Positions 1 to 12,580 of a DNA stretch of 64,000 nucleotides are shown here, piece by piece. Below the pieces are notes generated by a model that saw only the letters and a program-made list of their open reading frames with translations, was not told where the DNA came from and did no database searches. This stretch comes from Azolla caroliniana (Eukaryota; Polypodiophyta). How positions within the stretch are numbered: the first letter of the stretch is position 1; each line of letters opens with the position of its first letter. The translations under genes and the position numbers were made by a program. The stretch covers positions 434,001 through 498,000 of the forward strand of contig JBHGNT010000001.1 in NCBI GenBank assembly GCA_043228905.1, given 5' to 3'.

Positions 1-1230
1 GATTTCCTCGTCTTTGATCTAGAATTGTCTAATATTCAAGACTGTTGGTAGCTAGCTAGCTAGCTTCTATTGTTATGATGGACATATATATTGGTCTGTA
101 ATGAATAAAGATGTTACACATTACCTTTTGTTGATCCATTCTATGTTGTGGAGGAAATTTGAATGTGTGGCAAGAAAATTTTAGCAAATGGTATTCATGT
201 CTCAATCCTGTGGATATATAAATCTGGAAGGATATTCAGAACTCTGAGCTTTCTTCGGTGGTAGATGATTCTGGAAGGATGTGAAGGTTATTCCGAAATC
301 GAGCGTTTTTTTCTGAAATTTGGAACATGTAAATGATTCCTCAGGATATTTGGATTCAAGTCGTTTGTATAAATAACTTCTGGGTGTTTGTGGAATGCCT
401 TACAGGGGATATTCAGAACCAAGAGAAAAAACAAGGTGTGTAATAAATTGGACACGCCTACAGCAATCTATGTCTTTTCTTGAATGTCTGTGACCACCAG
501 AAACTAAATAGAGAAATATAGCGCATTTGTATCTCTCAAATCCCAAAAACTTGAATGAAATAAGTTACTTTTTGTATATCAATGGTCACTAAAGTTTAAA
601 GCAAAATATGGTTTTTTGGTTATACCTTTGATCACCAAAGAGGAGGAAAATGTCTTTTTTTGTGATAACCAAACATTAGATGAAAATGTCTGGTTTTTAC
701 AGGTTTGATAAAAAAACCTAGATGAAAATCCGCCTGGTTTGTATATTTTTTATCACCAAAACTAGATGAAAATATCCTGTTTGCATACCTCCAATAACTG
801 AAAACAATAGGAAAGTTGTGTCATTTTTGTGAATCATTGATCACCAAAAACTAAAGTTAAGTAGTGGTTGTGTGTATATTTGGTTTAGATGAAAAGCTAT
901 AATTTTATTTTTTGGAAAGAAGAAGAAGATATAGTTTTATATGTTTTGATCAATGAATAAAGACTTTGCACCCAAAACTTGAGGTAATGGTACATCAATC
1001 TTTTGTCCTTCCCAAATTTCTTTTCTGATCCATGCATCCTTGGATGGAAATTGAGGGCATACATAAGTTGGAGTCTCCATGAACCTTGGTAAGCATAGGA
1101 GCTACAAGTGTAAACAATTGTAATTGTTCTTCATGATGATGTCCCCGTCTCACTGATAACATGTGTGATAACAATTTGACAATGTGAATAGTCATGTTAG
1201 TTTCCCATTTCTTAAGCATGGATTGTTATA

Positions 1231-1632
1231 CAATAATCTTCATTTGCTTATCTACCCGTAACATGTGCTAAGGTCTACTCTTAAGTAGATCTCTCTCACC
1301 CAGCTCTTCAGTGCCTCAACTTTACATTGTGGGAATTTTCTACCTCGCCTATCAGACATAAGACAATTCTTCATTTGCTTCTCTACTCGTAACATGTGCT
1401 AAGGTCTACTCTTAAGTATGTAGATCTCTCTCACCCAGCTTTTTAGTGCCTCAACTTTACATTGCGGGAATTTTCTACCTCGCCTATCACACATAAGACA
1501 ATTCTTTATTTGCGTCTCTACTCGTAACTTGTGCTAAGGTCTACTCTTAAGTAGATCTCTCTCACCCAGCTCTTCAATGCCTCAACTTTACATCGCGGGA
1601 ATTTTCTACCTCTCCTATCACACATAAGACAA
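1231..1632. repeat. three-copy tandem repeat, unit about 130-136 bp
   Basis: Three head-to-tail copies start near 1231, 1362 and 1497. Each contains the ordered words TTCATTTGC, GTAACATGTGCTAAGG, CTCTCACCCAGCT, CCTCAACTTTACAT and GGGAATTTTCTACCTC, and each ends with CATAAGACAAT. Copies differ by scattered substitutions and a 4-bp TATG-type indel in the second copy. I see no protein or RNA function; it looks like a small minisatellite. Confidence 0.9.
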
Positions 1633-2469
1633 TGTGATGCACATAGTCTTTGGTGATCCTAAATAATTGGGGCTAGGTTTAAATCTATGGGTTGAAGGCC
1701 CATCTATTGAATGTAGTCGTGATGATTTTGTCGATTTGATGCATTGCACTAGACGTGTGTGCTGCGTGCAAATGTAGGTTTTAGACAATGCTTGAATGTT
1801 TGGATTTAGATAATTCTTTGAAAAGATCTATGGTTGGAGGACAGAATTGTTATAAAAGCTTGTACTACCCCCGCGGTTGCTATTATTTGTACCGGATTTG
1901 GATTGGGGGTCCTCAAAACTCTTTCACAATGGGACCGTCGCGTCTAGCTATATCATACGAACCAATAGAGAAATCTTTATGAAAGAAATTGAACGCGTCA
2001 GGTTTAGATAAAAAATTGAACCGCCCCGTTGTGATACTGAACCAGCCAGCAGTACCTTGATGTTTGGGAAGCGATCTATCGTGTGTATTGAATGAGAGTC
2101 AATATCAGCTGGGGCTGGGAATGACTCGCGAGTGGGCATCAACGGTTGACACACCCGATCTGCCTTAACCCTTCTCGTAGAGGAGGTGCCTTAGAAAAAA
2201 TGGTTATGTTAATCTGAGATTCCATGTCATTATATGCCTATGTTTTTTTCCCAGGTGTGGGGTATCGTGTTTATTCAAAGCACCACCTACATATTTATGA
2301 GACACATGACTACCATTTCCTCAAAATTTGCTGACTTAATCTATAAAAGGTCATTCGAAGCACAATTCATCTTTACTACTAGCATCTTTCATGGCAATTG
2401 GATGAGCTTTCCCCAAAAGACAGAAATTTCATTATCTCGGAACTCTTCATTTTTAATCTGGGAAAGTTG

Positions 2470-2750
2470 TTAATGATCATAAATAGGTTAACGAGCATTA
2501 CAAACAATCTAATGAGCGTTATTGAGATGTAAGTTTTAAAAGTAAAAACAATGTTGCGCTATGCATGTAATGTCTTTTTATTGAGTTTATTATAGCGTGC
2601 TGGACATAATGATCATAAATGGGCTAACTAATGCTACAAGCAATTTAATATGTGATGATGAGATATAAGTTTTGCGAGTTAAAACAATGATGTGCAATGC
2701 ACGTAGGCTTGTTCTTCAGTGTATTATTGTCCTTGGCCCACAATGTCTTA
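2470..2750. repeat. imperfect direct duplication, unit about 137 bp
   Basis: Two diverged copies share the order AATGATCATAAAT, GGNTAAC, ATGCTACAA/GCATTACAA, GAGATGTAAGTTTT/GAGATATAAGTTTT, AAAACAATG and a following TGCATGTA/TGCACGTA. The second copy ends just before the 3' end of the dirigent coding sequence, so it may supply part of that gene's 3' untranslated region or polyadenylation signals. Confidence 0.6.
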
Positions 2751-2776
2751 TTATTAAATCTTCAATATCATGTCAA

Positions 2777-3337
2777 TCATTGGTTCACAGGATAGAAGAG
2801 GTGGACCTCCCACCTAAAGACGATGGGATTGGAGGACGCGAGGGAGGGGATGGAGTAGCCTTGCACACGACGGAAGGCACCAGTCCCGCCAACGACTGCA
2901 AGCTCTGTGCCGGGTGGCGGTGGGAATGCGAATTGGCCATGTTGACAAATGGTACCATTGAAAACACCATCATTATAGTCAATAGTGTTAAAAATTTGCT
3001 CTTTCGCACTTGAAGGAGACGAAGTGTCGATGGAGAGGCCACGAACAGTGCCTAGACTTTGGGATGTGCGACTGAGGTTGACGGTCATTGGCAATGCAAA
3101 CCCATTGAGGTCAGCAGTGATGGGGCCGGATGATGATGTGGAATTGGATGATGTAGAATTAGTTCCGGTGGCATTGGCCAAGACGATGGAGTTCACACCG
3201 CTCTCAATGTGCAAGAAGTATACTATGGTTTCAGGTGGAAGCCCAACATCTGTTGATGAGGATGCACTAACTATACAAATGTTTGGGAGGGTTGATAGGA
3301 GTATCATGACTACGAAGAAGAGTGTAGTTAATGCCAT
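2777..3337 (-). CDS. dirigent-like secreted protein, 186 aa
   Basis: Single-exon gene for a dirigent-family protein. Family members are extracellular beta-barrel proteins that steer coupling of phenoxy radicals in lignan or lignin formation; no activity can be assigned to this one. The ATG at 3337 (context AAAGAGATGGC) begins MALTTLFFVVMILLSTLP, a clean signal peptide ending near SASS. An in-frame upstream TTG would add ten residues but is not a start codon. The mature part has a Ser/Thr/Asn-rich insert with several N-glycosylation sequons, then the C-terminal dirigent motif ELAVVGGTGAFRRVQGY and a final strand ending RWEVHLFYP. Length (186 aa) fits the family. The N-terminal half diverges from typical dirigents, which lowers subfamily confidence. 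A TATA box lies about 100 bp upstream of the ATG. Confidence 0.85.
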   Translation of the reverse strand: MALTTLFFVVMILLSTLPNICIVSASSSTDVGLPPETIVYFLHIESGVNSIVLANATGTNSTSSNSTSSSGPITADLNGFALPMTVNLSRTSQSLGTVRGLSIDTSSPSSAKEQIFNTIDYNDGVFNGTICQHGQFAFPPPPGTELAVVGGTGAFRRVQGYSIPSLASSNPIVFRWEVHLFYPVNQ

Positions 3338-3432
3338 CTCTTTTAAAACCTTCGGTGCAAAACACAAATGGAAAAGGAAGAAAGTTTTTTTTGTGCTTGT
3401 TTCAAGTGATTCCTATCTTTCACAACACTCAC

Positions 3433-3440
3433 ATTTATAT
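3433..3440 (-). promoter_or_regulatory. TATA box of the dirigent gene
   Basis: On the minus strand the sequence reads CTATATAAATG. Transcription would be expected about 30 bp downstream, near 3405, giving a short 5' leader of roughly 70 bases before the ATG at 3337. Its single clean position supports this gene model. Confidence 0.6.
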
Positions 3441-3445
3441 AGACA

Positions 3446-4710
3446 AATAAAATGAAAGTAAAAGAGACATGTTCCTTTAAGGAAACTAAAGCAAGCATAA
3501 TGCTCAAAGTCATTAAAAAACACCCATAAATTTTGACGTTAATGTTGACACATTGACGAGTTTTGGGTTCTAGAAGAAGAATATATAGACTTACAAAACA
3601 TTGCATCTTTTGAATTGAGTTTGTTTGGAACATTTTCTTTATTGACTTGCCTAAGACCTGTTCAAATTTGAAGTTGAGACTGCCCTACTTAATTTTGGCT
3701 TCATTGAGACCATCACTACCATATCATTGGGCTCCATGGATATTACATCACATGTCTCCATGCATCCAATATGCTACATAGGATTAGCAACAATTATCAT
3801 ATATTGACACATTAGAAAGATATAAAATATGTTCTCCAATTACCCTTGCATTTTGAGTGATCCATTCACAATATTTAGTGCAAAAACCTCTTTGCTACAA
3901 TTGGTCCCATCATTTTGTGCTCAGAACATCCTTGCAAGGAAAAACTTTTTGGTGTCTTTAGGTCAAATTCATAACAACCCTGAGACCCAATAAAAGGGGC
4001 TTTGTATCGGTGAAGATTTAATTCCACACACAATTATGAATTTTATGTTCTAAAATTGCTTCCTCATCAACATGGAATGAATTTCACCATGTATATCACA
4101 CTGATCAGCCAACTAAAAGAGTGGTGTTGATTGTGGCTTCTATACCATTAAAAACAAAAAGTAGTTAAGTCATTTTTCTTGTCTTAGTATGTGGTCTGCG
4201 GCTGGATATGTGCTACAAATACAATCAGACCATCGTTACCTTGTGGTCCTTAGTGTTATTCTACAATAACACATTGTGAATTTACTTGGTGCTACAAATA
4301 CTTGAATCGAAGGGATGAAATAATGGAGGTTTCTTTTTACAATACATGTTAGGGCTAGAGACCCACACAAGCATATCTAATAGAATGCATGCACCCCTCA
4401 AGTCTCGATATAAAACTAGGAAAGATAAAGGATGCGGATGGTGTGATATATATGGCAAAATACATTCCAGGTTTTTTTCTTTTGGTTTGAGGGGGGGGGG
4501 AGATTTTGGTAAAAGACATGTATGGTTTTCTGACTAGTGCTGCAGTACAAAATATGGTTTTCTTCTCTTGCACAAAAAATATTTACAACTTTTGGAAACA
4601 GACAAGATCCACAAATGGAGTTTAATCAGCATAACAAAATGAAGAACCACAAAACCCAATAAAATAGCATTAGAAGAATGAAAAGGGACACCGAACGCTT
4701 TTCATATTTT
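3446..4710. other. gene-free intergenic stretch
   Basis: This is AT-rich sequence between the divergent flanks of the dirigent promoter and the 3' end of the Der-like gene. It has no coding region I can support. A run of ten G occurs around 4491-4500. The last few hundred bases probably include the 3' untranslated region of the Der-like gene. Confidence 0.55.
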
Positions 4711-7700
4711 TTATTCCACAACATTTCTTTTCAAAGATGGTAACTGGCTACCCTGAGACTTTTTTATGCTGGGTTGTCGTTTCGTTTTTGAGACCTTATT
4801 CTCACATCCTTTATCACCTCGTTTGCTATGCCGAGGTATTACTCTAATGGGAATGCCACCGAGGTTGAAATCTTCCCGCAATGCCGATGCCACAAACCTC
4901 AAATCTGTCTCATCCACATCCCCGGCCCCTGTGATGAACACAACAAAAGTGGGAGGTCTAGCTTTCACTTGTGTAATATACCGCATCTTTGCTCCATAAC
5001 CACCTTCTCCTTTCCGTGGATGCCGACTCAATACCTATTTGATAAAAACCATATAAATTGGACTTAGATTATGTATTTAATTTCAAGACAGCAACTAAAG
5101 CTAAATACCTCTAAGCTTGTGGCAGTATTTACTGGAATCAACCCTTAAATTTCCGAACATTTCAAGAATAGCTAAGTTATCAGTTTTCAGGAGCTCTGCT
5201 TTCTCATTATTGGGTATATTGTATTTTCTTCTGTGTATGTTGTGGGTTTGTTTCGTTACAGAAGAGATGAGAATTTATAGACAATGTTGAATCTGAGCAA
5301 TGTTAGAAACAATTTATCCCAGAAATATACTACCAAACAAGATTATAATTCTTCCAGTCTATGTCCTAAGTTGAAATCATCGACAATCATTCCAAGGTTC
5401 ACGCCTTTACTGTAGGCTGAGTTGGAGATTCTGTTTCAAGTAAAGGTATGTGAGGGATATTTCGGTGCCTTTGCCCAAATGTGTGTGCATATATGAATGC
5501 AAATGTAACCTTTTGAAGCCAGTTATTTAATCGTGCTGTTGGCAGCCTTGCATTCCACCTTTCATAACTCTCAAACACTTTTCGCATTATCGCTGCTCGG
5601 CCTTTCCCCTCAATAGCTGAGACAAAAATAATCGGAATGCCTTCAACCTGCAATGACACGAACATGGATGACAATTAATAACTTCCTCTAATGATGGTTT
5701 GATATCGCTACAATCTAAGTCACATTAAATATGTTTCTATTTGCAGTGGCACGCCCCACAGGTGAAAAATGAATCAAATAGCATGTATATGCATACAGAG
5801 AGCTTTAAAATAAAGTACATATCACTTAACCATACTTGGATATTTTGTTGTCCATATCATTACATGACAATCATTATGTAGATTTTTTAACTTTGTCATA
5901 GTCAGGCTTAGAACTTTTTACTTAGACTGACTTTGTGATTTAATAAAGATTAAATGGGCCAAACCTGAGGTAAAACCGCATTAACTTCTTCTGGGACTGC
6001 CTTCATGACTTTATTCCTCAACTCAGCTTGATCTTTTCCTTTGAGAAGATCCATCTTGTTGACAACCACAACAAGACCGCGGCCTTCTTGTGTGACCCAG
6101 CGTGCAAGAGCTACCTCTGACTGCAACATACTCTTTCTTGCTTTTGCAACCTGTACAAAGGCAAGGTAAATAAAAACAAATTTTACACCTTTTTCTTATC
6201 TGAAAATTCATCCATACGTAGAAAGAGAATGGCAAACACAGTTTTGAGAAAGATATATCCAAATTAATAAGTGTAGAGTCAAGATTATCTACATTCAGGA
6301 ATGCTTTGAGAAAAGTCATTATTTGATCAAGGATGAGCTATTATTTCATGTTCTTCCTAATGGTGATAGGCAATTTGGGAAGGCTGAACATTTGGACCAG
6401 GTCTAGGTACAAACATCCATCCCTAAATGTACTATAATGATTAACTTCATGCACAACGGGACTTCCATGCTACACAGTGAAAAGAGATGTCTAATTTCTG
6501 AGTACTTCAATAGTAATGCAAATCTGTGTAGGCTCTAAAGAGAGAGAAAGGGTAGCTAAAAATAGGCATCATTACGCATGGTATGAAGAATGAAAGAAAT
6601 TAAGTAGTGTAATGGGGAGCAAGAAAACCAAGGTAAAATGCGAAACATTATGAGGAGAAATAGCAGTGTGAAGCTGTCATAATGGAGCAACAGAATGTAT
6701 ATAAATTTATCTTAAATATACAACAATAAGAACAAAAACAAGGAAATCCTCAAAACTGGAGAAAATAGTTTCAGGAATTGGGTAATGAAAACTAAGGTGA
6801 AATGCTTAACATTATGAAGACAGACAGGCAATGGTGAAGATGTCAGAAAGGAGCAAGCGTATATGTATACGACAGCAATGGTGAAGATGTCAAAAAAGAT
6901 CAAGGCTATATATATAAGTTTATCTTAAGTCCACAACAAAAACAAGGAAATCCTCAAGATTGGAAAATAGAAATCAATCTCTTACAATCACAATCAAGAT
7001 GTTGTCTTTGATAGACAACAGAAATACAAATTCAAACCTCATTTCCATCTAGCACGAGCACAACGATATTAGACCTCATTAGGCTTCGCCTAGCATGCAT
7101 AGCACTAAGAGCTGCTGGACCTTCCTTTACTTGTGCCCTTTGCATCCACCCAGCTGTGTCTACCTGCAAACATAAGAAAACAAAAGGCATATAATGATTT
7201 ATTTTAATATTAGTCCTTTGATCTAACCATTTTTACCTATATTGACGCCCTAGTACACTTACAAGGTAAACAGTTTTATTGTTATAAGTGAACTTCACCC
7301 TCACGGCATCACGTGTTAAACCTGGTTCCGGCCCTGTGAGTACACGCTCTTCTCGAAGCAAAGAGTTCAAAATAGTCGATTTCCCTACATTTGGACGCCC
7401 AGCTATTGCTAGCTGGAGAGGTAATAGAGCACCTTCACTTGTTTCATCGGGGCTTGGTTCTAAGCTTATGAAAAATAGCATAATGTTTTGATCAAGAACA
7501 TATATAAGTATGCAGTAGTAATGCATACTTTTAGTAAGATCATCCATACCTTTGGTATTATTGATGTACTCTTGGGCTTGTTCAAGTAAAGGTCGCAGTG
7601 TGTCATATAGATCTGTCAAGCCTTCCCCTGTCTCAGCTGATATAGCTAATGGGTCACCAAACGCTAATGCATGTGCCTCGCCTAAGGTAGCATGAAGAAT

Positions 7701-10700
7701 GCCAGTAGCATCGGTGTGTAGTCCTTCAGCTTTATTCACAACCAAGATAATCGGAATATGTATGTTTTGCTTGCGAAGCCACTTTCCTACTTCTGTGTCT
7801 AGTGGCTGCAACCCCGCTCTAGAAAGAGATCAAAAGCTCATACACATCAGAAACAAATAGAAAATTCATGTACCATCTCTCATATACCATGCCTGTAGTT
7901 CCCCAAAATTCCCTCACTTTTTCACTATCTCCGCCAGATAGCCTCGGTCAACCCAAAGAAGAAATGGGGCGAACAGACCATAAATTGCTCAAATATTATA
8001 TATAAATTGAGAAATAGAGAGTTGAGTTTCCCATATAAGTTTTCTTAGGGGCATTTGAGGAAATAAAGAAAAAATCAAGGGTATTACAGGAATTTCTTCG
8101 CTTGAATTTTACAAAGAAATGAATGGTGTGCTATATATTACCTGCCATCAAGAAGAAACAAAACAAGATGACATTGGGCAAGTGCAGTTGATGTTAACCC
8201 AGCAGTTCGGATTAGAACGCTATCTGGATCTGCTTCTGTTTCTAAACCAGCAGTGTCACAAGCAACAAAGCGCAAATCACCTATTTTTGCAACACCCTCT
8301 CTAATGTCTCGAGTGACATGACCATCAGGTGTGTTATAAACCAATGCCTCCCTCCTTTTTGTCAATCTGCAAACTTACAAGTGCAAGAACCACAATCATC
8401 AACATTGTGCATATTTAAAATAAACATGAAATCCCATACACACCACATCAATCAACATGAAAGAGATTATACAGAATGGGCAGCATCAGCATGTAACTCT
8501 TGCCATAGTCCCAGGATTGTATAACATCACATCTAAAGTAGGTTAATCAACCAACTTGAACTTGCTCCTATGAAGGTGAAGAATGGTGTATACTTTTTGT
8601 GTGGTGAATAGTAACATGTATGGTTCTTACTATCAGAAATTGGTAATTGTGCATCATTGAGTAGTTGAATGCAATCCTACCTAATAATGTTATCTGAAGG
8701 GCTCATACATAGTGGAGGTATGCTATATTTTTACAAGCTAAAAATATGAAAACATCTTATTGCACATTAGAAAAAAATTAGATTTTGCATTCAATTTACC
8801 AGTCGCATCATTGAGTAGTTGAATGCAATCCAACCTAGTAATGATGTCTATAAGGCTCATACACACAGGAGATATGCCATATTTTTACTGGCTAAAAATA
8901 TGAAAACTTCTTTTTACATTTTGTCCTTTAATTTATCAGTTGCCACATGTTTAGCCCATTGTTTAAGACACATTGCATGTTCATATATACATAGATATAT
9001 GTATATCTGACCACACCATATCTACACACAACCATTCCATGGTATAGATTCTAGAATGTATAATTCCTATGACCTCTGGATAAAGTGGTAGATACATACC
9101 CCAGTAGATTTGGGCCATATGAAAACATCCACCATGTGCCTCAAGTGCCCACAACCACAAAAGTAGCATGCCTCCATATATAGATTTCTATTGGGGTTTT
9201 CCGTTTTAAATAAAGCTGATTTTCCAGCCTTGGATCTTCCAAGAATTGTGACCCTTAGCAACCTATTCCATGACATAGATTGTAGAATGTATAATTCTTA
9301 TGACCTCTGGATAAAAAACTAGTAGACAGATACCCCTGATAGATTCATGATATAACACGTCTCCATATATAGATTTCTATTGTGATATACAAATACATGG
9401 AAGAAAGTCTCTTCTAAGCCATAAAATAGTCAGTCTCACCTACATAAGCTTTTTAAGATACCAATTAAATAAAGTTTATTTGCTAACATTCGGATCTTCC
9501 ACCATTCAAGTATTTTCCAAACCTCTAACAAGGCCTGACTCAACAATCAGGTCTGTTAGACCCTATTCCCATTATATATAAATAGCATTTTCTAAACTCT
9601 GTTAAAACATTGTCTTGCACTTTTTCTCGTGTTTTATTAAATTTAGTGTTCTAAATATTTAGATTTTGTTAAATGCAAGATTAGAATTGAAAAATATTTA
9701 GCATTGCTCTTCAATAATGCTATTAAATCTTAATGATAAGTGGCTCTTAATATAATGTACCTGTTAAATAAAGCAGATTTACCAACATTGGGTCTTCCAA
9801 CAATCATGACTCGAGGCAGCATTTCGATTTTAATATCCACTCCAGGAGCATTATCACGAGAAACCTTGCTATTGCGTTGCCTTATATCTAATTCAATGTC
9901 CAATGGCACTGTCTCTATCACCACACCTGAAATGTCTGCATCCTCCACCTCTTCTGAGGAATTATTGCTACCGATTGCATAGCTATCATCATCACAAATC
10001 ATACTCATTTGTCTATCCATGACTTGATCTCTATTAATGTTGCAGCTTTCATCATCATAAACCACGCCGATATGTCTTTTCGTGAACTTTTCTCTATTGA
10101 TGGTATATATATCATCACCAGGAACCACGCTATCTTCCTCCGCCCCAATGACCTCTTCTTCACTACTCCATTCAGTCTCCAAGTCTCGGCATTCCGCATC
10201 TGATGTATTATGAAGTTTACTTTCTCCTACTTTGCAGAGGTCTCGAAGATGACGTTCTCCCTCAAACTGCAGCTCTGATGTTTCCAACGAGAACGCTACA
10301 AAAGATAAGATTGGAAGGCTTAACGCCACCATATACATACGATTTGCGTGCATATAATTATACATGAGCATACACGTAGTCATATCCATATGCACGTATT
10401 TTCGAGAAGAGATCGTGGAAGAAGTACTACCTTATATATATGTACAGCATACAACATATGTGCATACAAGTAGGGATGAAGAAGCCAGGAAGTTCGTAAG
10501 GAGGCATACGTACCTCTGAGGGTTCTGCTGAAGCAGCACAAGGGAGAAGAAGATGAAAAGTGAGAGTGGTGCCATTGTCGTGGAGAGCAAATTGAAGAGT
10601 TCTTTTTAGCAGCGTTTGCGAATGCGGGTGCAGGTGCAGGTGCAGCGGAGGAGAGCGGAGCTTCTGACCTGCACAGGCTCCCAAGAGAGCGCTTCCAAGC

Positions 10701-10712
10701 TCTAATTCGCAT
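4711..10712 (-). CDS. Der/EngA-family double GTPase, organellar, 732 aa, 9 exons
   Basis: Organellar homologue of bacterial Der (EngA), which has two tandem GTPase domains plus a KH-like domain and acts in large ribosomal subunit assembly. Exons in transcript order: 10712-10514, 10295-9761, 8366-8142, 7818-7550, 7459-7263, 7163-7038, 6150-5965, 5647-5510, 5034-4711. All introns are GT-AG and phases agree, giving 732 residues. Residues 1-66 form an Arg/Ser-rich, acid-poor leader (starting MRIRAWKRS) like a mitochondrial or plastid transit peptide. Residues about 67-225 are an acidic linker. GTPase 1 has GRPNVGKS (233-240), DTAG (282-285) and NKAE (348-351), with Glu in place of the usual Asp of NKxD. 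GTPase 2 has GRPNVGKS (430-437), DTAGW (477-481) and NKMD (548-551). The KH-like tail ends near 732 with a basic stretch. Mitochondrial rather than plastid location is inferred from the leader only. Confidence 0.92.
6590..6970. repeat. diverged direct repeats in Der intron 6
   Basis: Phrases recur two or three times: AAATGCGAAACATTATGA/AAATGCTTAACATTATGA, GTGAAGATGTC with a following GGAGCAA, TTTATCTTAA, and AACAAGGAAATCCTCAA (near 6737 and 6944). The arrangement indicates two nested local duplications of about 170-210 bp. No coding content is seen. The repeats lie wholly inside the intron between the exons ending at 7038 and beginning at 6150. Confidence 0.65.
8651..8945. repeat. tandem duplication, unit 154 bp, in Der intron 2
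   Basis: Two copies start at 8651 and 8805 with GCATCATTGAGTAGTTGAAT. They continue through CTCATACA, ATATTTTTAC and GCTAAAAATATGAAAAC in the same order. They differ by numerous substitutions. The repeat is intronic and I see no function. Confidence 0.85.
9040..9520 (-). pseudogene. two decayed tandem copies of the Der P-loop exon end
   Basis: Two copies of a roughly 230-bp unit (about 9045-9277 and 9278-9515) lie in intron 2 of the Der-like gene, each ending in a degenerate copy of the 3' end of exon 2. Shared markers are TAGAATGTATAATTC, TATGACCTCTGGATAAA and CTCCATATATAGATTTCTATT. On the minus strand the first copy (about 9258-9196) reads LLRVTILGRSKAGKSALF, matching the true exon reading LPRVMIVGRPNVGKSALF. 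The second (about 9510-9465) keeps GGAAGATCCGAATGTT-like sequence but has stops. Neither keeps the splice donor that follows the real exon at 9761, so both look like non-functional exon duplications. Confidence 0.75.
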
Positions 10713-12580
10713 GACAGGAGAGATTCATACACATACACACTCCACTCCTCCTCCCTTCAGGTCAATGCATACATATATGAATCATGATATACATATACTC
10801 TAGACTCTAGAATCTACATAACATACATAACTACTCCGAGGGTTTATACATACATATGTACATCATAATTCGCCTCCTTCATCTCGCATCCATACCCTAC
10901 CCTTGTCTACCCTATACACTTCCATTTATGTATGTATGTATGTATGTATGTATAGAAATGCACCCACATGATGTACCCTCCACACATTACATTACATTGC
11001 ATTGGATACGTGCCCGCATAAAGTTTGCTTGTATTGCCTACAGTACATTCGAGTTGATCACGTCGTAAAACTCTCAGTCCTACTTTAGCATTGCATTTGG
11101 GTTGCCTGCTCCCTACCGAAAGAGAGCCTATATTCTCCCAATCGGCCATGTGTATGCATAGTGTTCAATGGCCATCTCATCACTTTGGCCCCTTCCTTGT
11201 AGTTTGTTATGGCCCTCATCTTCAAACTTCTTGCATTTGAATAATGTACACCTTCCGATGATATGGGGGCCGGGGGGGGGGATGCTTCTAAATAGAACCC
11301 ACAAGTCCTTAACCACTTTTGAACTGGTTCTTGGTGGACTTGCATATATATCAAAATGATGTGGATCAACGATCTCAAATCTTCACTATTATTAGTTCAT
11401 ACATAATTGGATTCTCAAATCGAGATTGGGCCCATGACAACTTTGTTGATGATGCTCGCATGGTAGGCATTTCCTTGCAGTCAGTTAATGTCAGTTTGGC
11501 TCGGCTTGTGTTGTGTCATGTGCATAGTTTGAGATTTTGTTAGGGCTTTATATATTACCAACAAAAGTGCATAGTAAAGTGATAAAAAGGCCTTGAAGCA
11601 CTTCTCCCATTTTAAAGGATATTGCAATGACACTAAGGCTTTGTATACTACGAGGTGTTACATCTCTAGTAAAAGGGATACGTGAATTGGTAGAAAGGAA
11701 TACATTCGCTCGTCATAAACAACATTCCATTGATGTACACGGGAGGATAATAGTTATTCGACTGGTGATTATTTACTCGACCACCATACATCTGGAGAAT
11801 GTTACATATTTGGCTATTGGACACTATTTGGTTTGTTCTACTCTGGCTTTAACCAACCCATAACAGCGTAAACATGCGTATGCTCGTACCATATATCCAC
11901 GTTGGGCTAGTTCAAATCAGGCACTCAATTTTTGGGACATCAATCCATGATCCCTTATAATTGGGCACTTTGTATACGTCGTCGTTGCTGATTTAGCACC
12001 AATGTCAACACATCTCTGAAATGGATGAACTTGTAGAGTAACATCGCTAGCACTCAATCACGATGGTTCTATATCATCAACGTATCAACCAAAAATTGAA
12101 ACAACAAAATCAAATGGTTCATTATGCGCAAGGACTACAATCCGTAAAACTATCAATCACATGTCAATCCAAGCAGTTAATTGATTTGATAATGGCTTTA
12201 AGTAAGCGGGCAATCAAGTCACCAAGCCCACCAATTCAAGAAAGTGGAATATTTTGTAAGTATTAAGACGACATTGGTAGCTACCCATGCGTAGTGGCAT
12301 TGGATGGAATTTCATATGAACTTGGTCATGGGTATTGATTGATAGAGCAATTAAATACCATAAAATACTTAAAGAGTAGAAAAGCTTATATCAAAGAGTC
12401 CAGGATTGACGATGTGCAAGGGTTTATCCTTAATGCACATCAAGCCTTTTCCAAATACTAACACCCCACCCCACCAAGGTTAGTCACTTGCTCACCTACC
12501 TTTTCTCTTTCATTCGTTTCATAGCATTCTCAAGAAAATCGTACGGGTTACTTTTATAAATATCCGAAAGAGAAGGATTC
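10713..12580. other. intergenic stretch, promoter side of Der-like and F-box genes
   Basis: The stretch lies between the divergently transcribed Der-like gene (leftward) and the F-box gene (rightward), so it should hold both promoters. I see no coding region. It contains a (TATG)n microsatellite at about 10925-10953, a run of nine or ten G near 11272-11281, and otherwise unique AT-rich sequence. Short open frames between 11300 and 12270 show no recognisable domain. Confidence 0.55.
12555..12562 (+). promoter_or_regulatory. TATAAATA box close to the F-box start
   Basis: TATAAATA lies only 19 bp before the first ATG (12581) of the F-box frame. If this box is used, transcripts would begin at or just inside that ATG, and translation would start at a downstream in-frame ATG (12668 or 12719). 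The F-box domain would be unaffected. Confidence 0.4.

Larger units (their letters stand above)
1..2776. other. gene-free stretch with tandem repeats
   Basis: I see no convincing coding region here. Open frames are short and lack recognisable domains or splice structure. The sequence is AT-rich, with several loosely similar short phrases (for example ATCACCAAA-type words between 590 and 850). It contains the two direct-repeat blocks listed separately at 1231-1632 and 2470-2750. It is probably downstream intergenic DNA of the minus-strand dirigent gene. Confidence 0.6.

Noticed and set aside
51-64. GCTAGCTAGCTAGC palindrome near the window start
   Set aside because: Short simple-sequence palindrome with no partner feature.
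2785-3455. Several plus-strand and alternative-frame readings over the dirigent gene
   Set aside because: They are shadows of the minus-strand coding sequence and lack family motifs.
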